Shown here: in pieces, positions 45,409 through 54,734 of the stretch | Numbering within the stretch: position 1 is the stretch's first letter | Layout of the letters: every line of letters starts with the position of its first letter | Assembly: GCA_902809935.1 (NCBI GenBank) | Contig: LR778134.1 | Span: forward strand, 1-64,000 | Length of the DNA stretch: 64,000 nt | Direction: 5' to 3' | Origin: Ruminococcaceae bacterium BL-4 | Lineage (GTDB): Bacteria; Bacillota; Clostridia; Oscillospirales; Acutalibacteraceae | Translations under genes and position numbers: made by a program | The notes under the pieces: model-generated | Told to the model about the DNA's origin: nothing | The model's input: the letters and a program-made list of their open reading frames with translations, nothing else | Databases searched by the model: none

Positions 45409-48400
45409 ATGAATTCCCCCGAAAATGAATTTTCCACTTTGCAATCGCACCCTATTTTTGATCTATCCTCGAGCCAGAAAAACATCTGGAACTTAGAGCA
45501 ACTTTATTTTGGCTCTCCAATGAACACTATCACGACCTCTCTCTCAATCAATGGAACTTTTAAGATTCCTTTTTTGATAGAAGCAATTCAACTTGTTTTA
45601 AAAAGCGATTCTGCTCTACGCATTCAAATTCAGCAAAAAAGCGGAGTTCCTGTACAATGGATTTCTCCGTACAAAAAAGTTTCGATCCCGGTATTCGATT
45701 TTTCTCAAACTGGAAAAGAAGGACTTTTATCCTGGGAAAAAGCAGTGGCTCATGAAGCATTTCCAATCAATGACCACCCGCTTTTTTATTTTTCTGTCTT
45801 TAAAACCGGAGAAACAAGCGGCGGCGTACTTTTTAAAATTCATCATCTGATTTCGGATGGCTGGTCTCAAACATTGATTGCCAACCGTATTGCTTCCATT
45901 TATCAAGCGCTTTTAAATGGAGAAGTCCTTCCCAAAATCTCTTTTCCAGATTATTCGGAACATTTAAAGCGGGAACAAATGTACCTGAATTCCGAAATAC
46001 AGAAATCTGATGAAATTTTCTGGAAAAAGCAAGCTTCTCTTTTTAAGGAAAACAACTTTCTAAAAAAACAAACTCTCTCTGCATCCAGCACTGTAGGCAA
46101 ACGAAAATCTTTCGTCCTTACTGATAAATTAGACAAAACTTTAAAAGTGTTTTGTCAGCAAAATCACATTGCTCCATTTCTGCTTTTTTATGCGGCGCTT
46201 GCAATTTATCAGCAAAAGATTTCCGGTTCTCCAAACATCTGTATTGGTGTTCCAATTTTAAATCGTCCCACTTTTCTAGAAAAACAAATGACCGGTATGT
46301 TTGTCAGCACCCTTCCGTTTGTTTTCGAAATAGATGAATCCCAAACATTTGAAAAGTTGATTCAAAATCTTGCGGTAGCCTGGTATGATTTACTGCGTCA
46401 CCAACAGTATTCTTTTCAAAAGATCACAGAACTATTCAGGAAATCGATTCCTGGAACCGATCGAATCTTTCAAGTGGCACTCTCCTATCAGGATACCCAT
46501 CTTATTTCTGCCGAATCTGCTTCTCTAAACTTTTCCGGGCACTGGTTTTACAGCGGCTGTCAGGCAGAAGCTTTGGTCATCCATTTAGGCAATTTAGAGG
46601 TAGGGAGCCCCCTCTCTATCGACTACGATTACAGGGTACAGCTTTTTTCTGAAAAAGAAATTACAAATCTCCATGAATCTTTGATAGAGATTTTAAAAGC
46701 AGCAATCGACTCACCACAAGAAGTACTCTCTCAGCTTCCGATTCTTCCAAAAGCAGAGCAGGAAAAAATTCTTTTTCAATTTAACAAAAATCAGGCACCG
46801 ATAAAGCCGGGCAGTCTTTATGAAAATCTCTTGAAAGCAGCCGAAGGAACTTCGCAAAAGGCTGCTCTGATCTGTGAAGATACCGAGCTTTCTTTTCATC
46901 AGCTATTTTCCATTGCGGAAAATTTTGCATCTGCAATTCATTCATTTTGTCCAAACGGCCATGAGCTAATCGCCGTTACCCTACCAAAAGGATTTCTCTT
47001 AATTGCCGCCATGATTGGAATTGCTCAATCCGGAAATGCGTGGGTCCTACTCCCTCAGGAATTTCCATCAGAACGTCTGAAAGTTCTTTTAAAGGAAAGC
47101 GGAGCCGCTCTTTGGATCTGCGATGAAACGAATCTGGAAAAAGCTCCTATGCTGACAAAAATTCCTTTTCTGTCCGCAGAAGCAGTTTCTTCAAAAAAAG
47201 CTTCCTTAAAAGCGTTACCGATTTCTCAGAATTCACTTGCCTATGTAGTTTATACTTCCGGCAGCACCGGTACGCCTAAAGGAGTAGAAATTGAGCAGAA
47301 GAGCCTTCTTAATTTTGCATCTGGGATGGCAGCTATTTATGAGGGCAAAACCGTTTTATCAATCTGCAATATTGGCTTTGACGCTTTTTTGCTCGAAAGT
47401 ATCTGCGCTCTTTTAAATGGGTGTACTGTCGTCTTGGCAACACAAAAAGAGCAGGAAAATCCGGATGAACTTGCCCGATTGATTCTCTCAAAAAATGTAT
47501 CATTCCTTTCAACAACCCCATCCCGTCTAGCAGCCTATCTGCAAAATCAGTCATTTGCAGATTCTATTTCGGGGCTAGAAGGAATTCTCTGCGGAGGAGA
47601 ATCGATTTCATGGGAACTGATCGAAACACTAAAGTCTAAAACCCATGCTAAAATTTACAATCAATATGGTCCATCTGAAGCCACTATCGGAGTCAGTCTG
47701 CAGCTCTTAAATTCAGAAAGTATTCTCACTGCGGGAACCCCTATGCAGAACTGTTTCCTTTATATTCTGAATTCTCATCTGCAGCCTTTACCGATCGGCG
47801 TTTCCGGAGAACTTTTCATCGGAGGGGTATGCCTAAGCAGAGGCTATCGCGGCAGAAAAGATCTGACCGAATCCTCCTTCTGCAAAAATCCATTCGTGCC
47901 TGGAGAACGTCTTTATAAGACCGGCGATCTTGCTCACTTTACTGCTGATGGAAAAATCATCTTAGACGGCCGGAAAGATCAGCAAATTAAACTTCGCGGC
48001 TATCGAATGGAACCGCAAGAGATTATTTCCTGCCTAACTTCTCATTCAAAGATAAAAGAAGCTGCTCTGCGCCTTTTTCATAAGGGGAAAGCATCTTATC
48101 TTGCAGCTTATTACACCTCGGACTCTGATTTATCTGAAACAGAGCTAATCACCTATATGGCTTCCTATCTGCCCGCTCCAATGATTCCAACAATATTTAT
48201 AAAAATGTCCGCTCTTCCGCTCACTGCAAATGGAAAAGTGGATGAGAATCAATTGCCAAAGCCACAGGAACAAGTAGGAGATGCTTTGGCAGAAACCACC
48301 GTGCAAAAAACGCTGCTGGAAATTTTCCGTCATGTGCTAAAGCAGAAATCTTTAAATATTGACAGCGACTATTTTCTTTCAGGCGGAGATTCTCTCAACG

Positions 48401-51400
48401 CAATGGGAACTCTTTGCCAAATTCACGATCAACTGGGAGTTTCCCTAAAGATTTCAGATCTTTACGCTTTCCGCACAGTACGCCGTCTCGAGAAGAAAGT
48501 ACAGGAAGAGCGTTCTCAATGCGGGATTTCGGTCTCTCAAAGGATTCAGCCAGCACCGTTTCATGATAGTTATCCGCTTTCTCCTGCACAGAAAAGTCTC
48601 TATTTTCAGTCTCAGCTCGATCCGCAAAAAGTTTCTTACAACATGCCGGGTGCTTTTCTTCTCTCAGAAAAGCCGGATGAATCCCTACTTGAAAACGCTT
48701 TTTGTGAACTGATTTCAGATGAAGAGATCTTCCGAACTGCTTTTTATATGAATGAGTCAGAACCACGCCAAAAGATTTTGGAAAATGTTCCTTTCCATCT
48801 ACAACATATAAAGGATGAAACCTTCCAGAAGGCGGCTGACCATTTTGTCCGCCCGTTCGAGCTTAATGAGCCGCCGCTTCTCCGCGCTGCACTTTGGCAT
48901 TCTCCAAAAAACGAATGGATTCTCTTTATCGATTCGCACCACATTATCGGAGACGGCCTCAGCACACCGCTTCTTTTGCAGCGTCTCAATGCCCGCTACT
49001 GTGGGGAACCAAGAAAACCACAAAGGATTTTCTACAAAGATTATGCCTATCTGCTGGAAAATCAGAAGTCATCCAGCTCCGCACACTTTCCTTACTGGGA
49101 AAAGACACTTTCAGGCGTACCGGATTTTCTAGATATTCCTTTGGATTTTGCTCGTCCAAAACAGTTTGACTACTGTGGAGATTCCATTGAGTTTTCGCTC
49201 AGTCATGATCTCAGCGAAAAGTGTCAAAAATATTGTCAGAAAAACGATCTTTCTTTCTTCACCTTTTTCATTGGAGTTTATGGGATTCTGCTTTCAAAAT
49301 GGAGCGGAACAGAAGATTTTCTGATTGGTACTCCGGTCTCTAACCGGCCTGACCCCGCACTTCAAAATGTTTTGGGTGCTTTTATTCATTCCCTGCCTTT
49401 GAGAATCACCCCGCAGCGAAAAGAAACTTGTGCACAATATTTTTCTGATCTAAAAGAATCCATAATCGGGCTTCTGGATCATCCTGACATTTCCATGGAA
49501 GAACTGATTTCCATTACAGGCGCAAAGCGCGATCTAAGCCGCAACGCTCTCTTTAATATTCTCTTCTCTTATCGGCCTATTTCTGAAAAGGCATTTCAGT
49601 TTGATGGAAAGCCATTAAAGTATCTGCCTATTCCTACCAAAACCGCAAAGCTTGATCTCAACATGGAAGCACGCGATGAAAATGGACAATTTATTTTTTA
49701 CTTGGAATATGCGAAAACTTTATTTCTTCCGGAAACAATTCAGCTTCTTTCCAGAAGCTACTGCACACTGGTGGAACGTATTCTGCAAGATGATCAACAG
49801 GAACTTTATGATTTAGACCCGACCTCAGAGAGAGACCGTCTGGAGCTTCTCGTTCTTCCGAACCGTATGAGTATGCCCTATCTAAACGAATGTATGGATC
49901 AGATTTTTGATGAAACAGCGGCGATCATTCCAAATTCCCCTGCAATCCGCTGTCATGGACATACTACTACCTTTGCGCAATTAAAAGCCCGCTCGGATTC
50001 TCTCGCCGGACAGCTGCAGCGAGCAGGCGTAAAGCACGGCGATTATGTTGCATTGGCCGCCCGCAGAGACTCCGACCTCGTTGCAGGGATGTTGGGAATT
50101 TTAAAAGCAGGTGCTGCCTATATGCCGATTCTTTCCAATTTTCCGAAAGAACGCATCTGCTATATGCTGAATATTTCGGGCGCAAAGCTGCTTTTTTGCG
50201 ATTCGGATACACAAAAAGAACTGCCAAATGATCTTCCCTGTGAAATTTTAACGATGACAGATGAAGTTATCTCCTATCTGCCTGTCTCGGGACGTTCTCC
50301 AGAAGACGCTATCCATATTCTTTTCACATCAGGTTCCACCGGGAAACCAAAAGGAGCGGTTCTTCCCCACCGCGCTCTAGCAAATCTTTTGGGCACCATG
50401 CGGCAGGTTTTTAAGAACGTTCGCGGAGCCAGTCTCTGTATTGCCGGTGTGATTTTTGATACGTTTATTACAGAAACACTTTTGACTTTTGCAATGGGAA
50501 GATGCTGCGTCATGGCAGACGAGAATGAAATGCTTTTGCCTTGGGAAATTGCCCGTCTTGTCCGTGAAGAGCATGTCGAATTTTTACAGTTTACCCCTAC
50601 AAGACTTCAGATGTGTTTAAATAACGAGGAATTTCTCAGCGTTCTGCCTCAAATCAAGCTATTATTTTCCTGCGGAGAACTGCTGACTCCTCAGCTTTTG
50701 GAATCCCTGCGAGAAACCGGTGTTGAACAAATTTATAATCTCTATGGACCAACAGAAGTAACCGTTTATATGACTTGTATTGACATGACACACCGTAAAA
50801 AGATTTCCGTCGGAAAAGCGATTCCAAATTGTCATACCTATGTTTTGGACGAAAATCTGCGTCCGGTTATGCCGACCGCTCGCGGTGAGCTTTATATCGG
50901 CGGAGACTGTCTTTCTATTGGTTATGTAAACCGGCCGGATCTGACAAAGAATTCTTATCTTCCAGACCCATTCTGTCCGGGAAGTCGAATGTATAAATCC
51001 GGAGATATTATTCGGATGCTGCCCGACCGTTCCTTTGATTTTGTAGAACGCCGGGATTTACAGGTAAAATTAAATGGTCAGCGTGTGGAACTGGACGAAA
51101 TTGCAGGACAAATCCTCGCTTCAAAATTGGTTGCAGAGGCAGCTGTTATCGCAGTCCGCAGTAAAATTGCCATGGAACTTCGCGCTTTTGTCGTGCCAAA
51201 AGAAGGACAACCTTCTCCTGATCTCTCCGCACTAAAATCATTTCTTTCTGAAAAGCTTCCAAAATATATGATTCCTTCTACTTTTATTGTTTTGGAATCC
51301 CTGCCGAGAACGGCGAGCGGAAAAACAGACCGACAAGCTTTAAAAGCTTACCGGGTGGATTCTGCATCCTCCCTTTCTCCTCAAAAGGACAGCTGCCCTC

Positions 51401-52854
51401 CTACTTTGCCACAAAAGGAGATCCGGCCTTCTTCCGATGGATCGCACGATTCTCCTACGGAAGAATTTCTCTTGGAAATTTGGACTTCTGTTCTCAACCG
51501 CAAAAACTTAGATCCGGATGAGTCCTTCTTCGATCAAGGGGGAACCTCTTTAACCGCACTGACAATTCTCAGCCGTTATTTTCGAAAAGGCTGGGCAATG
51601 ACGCTGGCACAATTTTATGAAGCACCCACTCTCAATGGCCAATTAAAACTGTTATCAAAAGGATCTGATAATTCTTCTAAAACAGAGCTCCATAGAAATC
51701 CGACAAAGCCCAAAGTCTCTTCTTCGACAATTTCTCAAATGGACTCGGAATCTTCAGTTTCTCCAGCAAAAAAGAGTGCCATATTTTTAACAGGCAGTAC
51801 CGGGTTTTTAGGCTCTCATTTACTAAAAGAACTCCTAGAGAATGGGTGTCAAGAATTATATTGCCTTGTTCGCGGCGGAGAGCCGGAGCGTCTGTTCCAA
51901 ATTCTCTCGGACTATTTTGGAAAACAATGGGTGTCCCAAAATAAACAAAAGCTAAAAATTCTGGATGGAAATCTTTGCCGTCCACTAATGGGGCTTTCGG
52001 AAAACACATTAAATGAGCTGACCCACTCTGTCGGAACTATTCTTCACGCAGCAGCCGATGTCCGTCATTATGCAGAAGAGAACCATTCTCTCCGGACGAA
52101 TGTAGACGGTACGGTACAGGCGATCCATCTCGCCCAAAGGACTGGTGCAGAGCTGCTCCATATTTCTACTGCCAGCGTCTGCGGTGATTATCTTCTGGAC
52201 CATCCCTCAAAGGAAGTTCGTTTTACAGAAAACGATTTGGAAATCGGACAAAATTGGGAAGAAAACCTTTATATAAAAGGGAAATTTCTCGCAGAGCAAA
52301 AAATCTTCTCTGCTGCTTCTCATGGGCTTCGCGCACAGATTTTTCGAATTGGAAGACTTGTCGGACGCAGCCAAGATGGAAAATTCCAGCGCAATCCAAA
52401 GAGCAATGCTTTTTATGGATTTTTGCGTGGTCTGCTGCTTTTAAACTGCGTTCCGGAATCTCTTAAAAATATCCCAATTGAGCTTTGCCCTGTCGATGAA
52501 TGTGCAAAAGCAATCATACTGCTCTCGCTTCATCCCAGCACAAAATCTCCCGCAGTCTATCATTTACTGAATCCGCATACCTGGCCGTTATGGGAATTAG
52601 TCCATACACTCTCTCCATCTGCTCAGATCGTGGAAGATTCCATATTTGAAAAACGAATGCTGCAAAAAATGGAGCAGTTCCCTGAACTTTTAATTGCTCC
52701 TCTCGTGGATATCTGGAACCGCTCCCGCAGCAAACCAGTACATATCATTCCCTCCTGCGAACAAACGGCTACACGCTTACAACAACTAGGATTCGAATGG
52801 AAAGATCCAGAACCGACCGTCTTATTAAAGCAATTTCTTCAATTTGACTCTTAA
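45409..52854 (+). CDS. Two-module NRPS with terminal reductase (C-A-T-C-A-T-R)
   Basis: A 2481-residue nonribosomal peptide synthetase. Module 1: condensation domain (about 15-450, active site HHLISDG at 145-151), adenylation domain (about 475-960, YTSGSTGTPKG near 614) and carrier domain with Ser995 in SGGDS. Module 2: condensation (HHIIGDG at 1177-1183), adenylation (FTSGSTGKPKG near 1640) and carrier with Ser2047 in QGGTS. From about 2120 a thioester reductase with TGSTGFLG, ILHAAADVRH and the catalytic YIKGK ends the protein; there is no thioesterase. The N-terminal condensation domain implies acylation of the first amino acid. Hand-read specificity codes are about DALSLGQIGK and DTTQFCLVYK, for which I recognise no clear amino acid. 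The expected product is an N-acyl dipeptide aldehyde or alcohol. All catalytic residues look intact. Confidence 0.95.
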   Translation: MNSPENEFSTLQSHPIFDLSSSQKNIWNLEQLYFGSPMNTITTSLSINGTFKIPFLIEAIQLVLKSDSALRIQIQQKSGVPVQWISPYKKVSIPVFDFSQTGKEGLLSWEKAVAHEAFPINDHPLFYFSVFKTGETSGGVLFKIHHLISDGWSQTLIANRIASIYQALLNGEVLPKISFPDYSEHLKREQMYLNSEIQKSDEIFWKKQASLFKENNFLKKQTLSASSTVGKRKSFVLTDKLDKTLKVFCQQNHIAPFLLFYAALAIYQQKISGSPNICIGVPILNRPTFLEKQMTGMFVSTLPFVFEIDESQTFEKLIQNLAVAWYDLLRHQQYSFQKITELFRKSIPGTDRIFQVALSYQDTHLISAESASLNFSGHWFYSGCQAEALVIHLGNLEVGSPLSIDYDYRVQLFSEKEITNLHESLIEILKAAIDSPQEVLSQLPILPKAEQEKILFQFNKNQAPIKPGSLYENLLKAAEGTSQKAALICEDTELSFHQLFSIAENFASAIHSFCPNGHELIAVTLPKGFLLIAAMIGIAQSGNAWVLLPQEFPSERLKVLLKESGAALWICDETNLEKAPMLTKIPFLSAEAVSSKKASLKALPISQNSLAYVVYTSGSTGTPKGVEIEQKSLLNFASGMAAIYEGKTVLSICNIGFDAFLLESICALLNGCTVVLATQKEQENPDELARLILSKNVSFLSTTPSRLAAYLQNQSFADSISGLEGILCGGESISWELIETLKSKTHAKIYNQYGPSEATIGVSLQLLNSESILTAGTPMQNCFLYILNSHLQPLPIGVSGELFIGGVCLSRGYRGRKDLTESSFCKNPFVPGERLYKTGDLAHFTADGKIILDGRKDQQIKLRGYRMEPQEIISCLTSHSKIKEAALRLFHKGKASYLAAYYTSDSDLSETELITYMASYLPAPMIPTIFIKMSALPLTANGKVDENQLPKPQEQVGDALAETTVQKTLLEIFRHVLKQKSLNIDSDYFLSGGDSLNAMGTLCQIHDQLGVSLKISDLYAFRTVRRLEKKVQEERSQCGISVSQRIQPAPFHDSYPLSPAQKSLYFQSQLDPQKVSYNMPGAFLLSEKPDESLLENAFCELISDEEIFRTAFYMNESEPRQKILENVPFHLQHIKDETFQKAADHFVRPFELNEPPLLRAALWHSPKNEWILFIDSHHIIGDGLSTPLLLQRLNARYCGEPRKPQRIFYKDYAYLLENQKSSSSAHFPYWEKTLSGVPDFLDIPLDFARPKQFDYCGDSIEFSLSHDLSEKCQKYCQKNDLSFFTFFIGVYGILLSKWSGTEDFLIGTPVSNRPDPALQNVLGAFIHSLPLRITPQRKETCAQYFSDLKESIIGLLDHPDISMEELISITGAKRDLSRNALFNILFSYRPISEKAFQFDGKPLKYLPIPTKTAKLDLNMEARDENGQFIFYLEYAKTLFLPETIQLLSRSYCTLVERILQDDQQELYDLDPTSERDRLELLVLPNRMSMPYLNECMDQIFDETAAIIPNSPAIRCHGHTTTFAQLKARSDSLAGQLQRAGVKHGDYVALAARRDSDLVAGMLGILKAGAAYMPILSNFPKERICYMLNISGAKLLFCDSDTQKELPNDLPCEILTMTDEVISYLPVSGRSPEDAIHILFTSGSTGKPKGAVLPHRALANLLGTMRQVFKNVRGASLCIAGVIFDTFITETLLTFAMGRCCVMADENEMLLPWEIARLVREEHVEFLQFTPTRLQMCLNNEEFLSVLPQIKLLFSCGELLTPQLLESLRETGVEQIYNLYGPTEVTVYMTCIDMTHRKKISVGKAIPNCHTYVLDENLRPVMPTARGELYIGGDCLSIGYVNRPDLTKNSYLPDPFCPGSRMYKSGDIIRMLPDRSFDFVERRDLQVKLNGQRVELDEIAGQILASKLVAEAAVIAVRSKIAMELRAFVVPKEGQPSPDLSALKSFLSEKLPKYMIPSTFIVLESLPRTASGKTDRQALKAYRVDSASSLSPQKDSCPPTLPQKEIRPSSDGSHDSPTEEFLLEIWTSVLNRKNLDPDESFFDQGGTSLTALTILSRYFRKGWAMTLAQFYEAPTLNGQLKLLSKGSDNSSKTELHRNPTKPKVSSSTISQMDSESSVSPAKKSAIFLTGSTGFLGSHLLKELLENGCQELYCLVRGGEPERLFQILSDYFGKQWVSQNKQKLKILDGNLCRPLMGLSENTLNELTHSVGTILHAAADVRHYAEENHSLRTNVDGTVQAIHLAQRTGAELLHISTASVCGDYLLDHPSKEVRFTENDLEIGQNWEENLYIKGKFLAEQKIFSAASHGLRAQIFRIGRLVGRSQDGKFQRNPKSNAFYGFLRGLLLLNCVPESLKNIPIELCPVDECAKAIILLSLHPSTKSPAVYHLLNPHTWPLWELVHTLSPSAQIVEDSIFEKRMLQKMEQFPELLIAPLVDIWNRSRSKPVHIIPSCEQTATRLQQLGFEWKDPEPTVLLKQFLQFDS

Positions 52855-52868
52855 AGGAGGCAAAAATT

Positions 52869-54734
52869 TTGATACCAGATGTTGTTTGTACCATCTTTTC
52901 CTTTTCAATTCTTGCAATTTTATTTTTTGTAACATATAGTGTCAAAAAGGGGAATCTTCGCCTGATCCATCGACTGTTTTTTACGCTGGCTCTTGCAATG
53001 GCCGTCTTTATGGGCGCCCTTCTGGTCATGCGTCTTATCAGCCCCGACGATACTTTTGGACTTTGGCTCTGCGACTCTACTACTTATTTGGGCGGACCAT
53101 TAGCCTCTACTGATTGTCTTCTTATCGCTTTAACCTTTATCAAAGGATTGGAAAAGTTACCAAAACGCTATTATTGGCTTTTGTTCATTCCTGCCTGTAC
53201 CGTAATTCTTGCATGGACAAATCCGCTGCATCATTTGATGTATGAACATTTCTCCGTAATTCCCAATCAAATTGTTTTCGGCCCGTTTATGGCGGTAAAT
53301 GGAATTTATTGTTATATCTGCATGATTTCCTCGATTGCCCTTATGACAAATTTTGCAATTCACAACCATAACCGCTTGTATATCAAACAAACTATTTGCT
53401 TTTCCGTCGGTGCTGCCGTTCCTCTAATTGTCAGTTTTCTTGCAACTTTTAAAATTGTCGATTTTCAGATTTATGCAACGCCGCTAGCCTTCAATGTAAC
53501 AATTCTTCTCGATGGATTCGCCATTTTTTATTTTCATATTCTTGATATCAAACCATTGGCAACTCAGCAAATTCTGGATTCTTTTACCGACGGTTATCTT
53601 GTTTTAAGTGATCATTACCTGGTATTGGACTATAATAAACCATTTGAAAAAGTTTTCGGAAAAGCAAATGGAATTCAGGAAAACCAGTATCTTCCCAATA
53701 TTCAAAGAAATTCTTTGGACCGCTCCTGTCTTGTCAATTTGCTGACCTCTTTGGGTACTTGCCGTCAAACCGGTTCCAGTATCTCCTATGAACAACCCAT
53801 CACACTTCCCAACCAAGGAGAAGGTTACCATCAAAAATATTACATGGTAGAAATCACTCCCCTCATTCTTCAAGATAAAATAGGCGGATTTTTAGCCTGC
53901 TTTAAAGATGTCTCCATGATGAAAAAAAGCATTCAGCGTTTACAGGAAAGCCAAAAACGTATGGTGGAGCAAGAACGGCTGGCTTCCCTTGGACAAATGA
54001 TCGGGGGGATTGCACATAATCTAAAAACTCCAATTATGGCAATTTCGGGAGGAACGCTTGCCATTAATAATCTGGTTGATGAATGCTGCAAAAGTTTAGG
54101 TGACCCAGAAGTAAATGAAGATGACTACCGCCAAATCTATCAGGAAATGGCCGAATGGCTGAGCCGGATTCGGGAATCCTGTTCTTATATGTCCGATATT
54201 ATTTCGGCAGTCAAAGGACAAGCCATCAGTATGAGTCAGGAAACGCCAAACCAAACATTTGCTTTAAACGATGCAATTAAACGCGTGGAAATTTTAATGC
54301 GCCATGAATTAAAAAGTAAAAAATGCACTTTAAAAATTCAGCAGGATTTTTCCGGAGAAGCTTTACTGCAAGGAGATATCAACGGTCTTGTTCAAGTCCT
54401 CAATAACTTAATTTCCAATGCAATTGATGCCCAAAAGCCGGACGGAGGGTTGGTCGAATTATCTCTCAAGAAAGACAGCCACGCCTTAATTCTTTCTATC
54501 CGTGATCATGGCACAGGCATTCCACCGGAAATCATGGCAAAGCTATTTAAACAAATGTATACCAGCAAAGGAAGTTTAGGCACCGGACTGGGACTTTACA
54601 TTTCAAATTCCATTATAAAAGCAAAGTTCAATGGGATTATGTGGGCAGATAATCATCCTGAAGGAGGTGCTGTTTTCGGTATCTCTATTCCTGCCGAAAC
54701 AGTTACTTTTTCCGAGGAGGGTACTTTACAATGA
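52869..54734 (+). CDS. Sensor histidine kinase with N-terminal 7TM-type region
   Basis: A 621-residue kinase. Residues 1-230 hold about seven hydrophobic helices in the style of the 7TM histidine kinase region. A PAS-like segment follows around 240-350 (TQQILDSFTDGYLVLSDH, LVLDYNKPFEKVFG). The phosphoacceptor region is GQMIGGIAHNLKTPIMAI with His383. The ATPase domain shows LNNLISNAIDAQKPDGG (N box), RDHGTGIPPEI (G1) and GTGLGLYISNS (G2). The start is TTG, with AAAGGAGG overlapping the NRPS stop. A gap of 14 bp to the NRPS and ATGA overlap with the next gene place it firmly in the biosynthetic operon. The signal is unknown; a membrane-embedded sensor would suit a lipophilic peptide. Confidence 0.93.
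   Translation: MIPDVVCTIFSFSILAILFFVTYSVKKGNLRLIHRLFFTLALAMAVFMGALLVMRLISPDDTFGLWLCDSTTYLGGPLASTDCLLIALTFIKGLEKLPKRYYWLLFIPACTVILAWTNPLHHLMYEHFSVIPNQIVFGPFMAVNGIYCYICMISSIALMTNFAIHNHNRLYIKQTICFSVGAAVPLIVSFLATFKIVDFQIYATPLAFNVTILLDGFAIFYFHILDIKPLATQQILDSFTDGYLVLSDHYLVLDYNKPFEKVFGKANGIQENQYLPNIQRNSLDRSCLVNLLTSLGTCRQTGSSISYEQPITLPNQGEGYHQKYYMVEITPLILQDKIGGFLACFKDVSMMKKSIQRLQESQKRMVEQERLASLGQMIGGIAHNLKTPIMAISGGTLAINNLVDECCKSLGDPEVNEDDYRQIYQEMAEWLSRIRESCSYMSDIISAVKGQAISMSQETPNQTFALNDAIKRVEILMRHELKSKKCTLKIQQDFSGEALLQGDINGLVQVLNNLISNAIDAQKPDGGLVELSLKKDSHALILSIRDHGTGIPPEIMAKLFKQMYTSKGSLGTGLGLYISNSIIKAKFNGIMWADNHPEGGAVFGISIPAETVTFSEEGTLQ

Noticed and set aside
45265-45450. 61-residue minus-strand frame over the NRPS promoter
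   Set aside because: It covers promoter and ribosome site of the NRPS; composition follows A/T richness.
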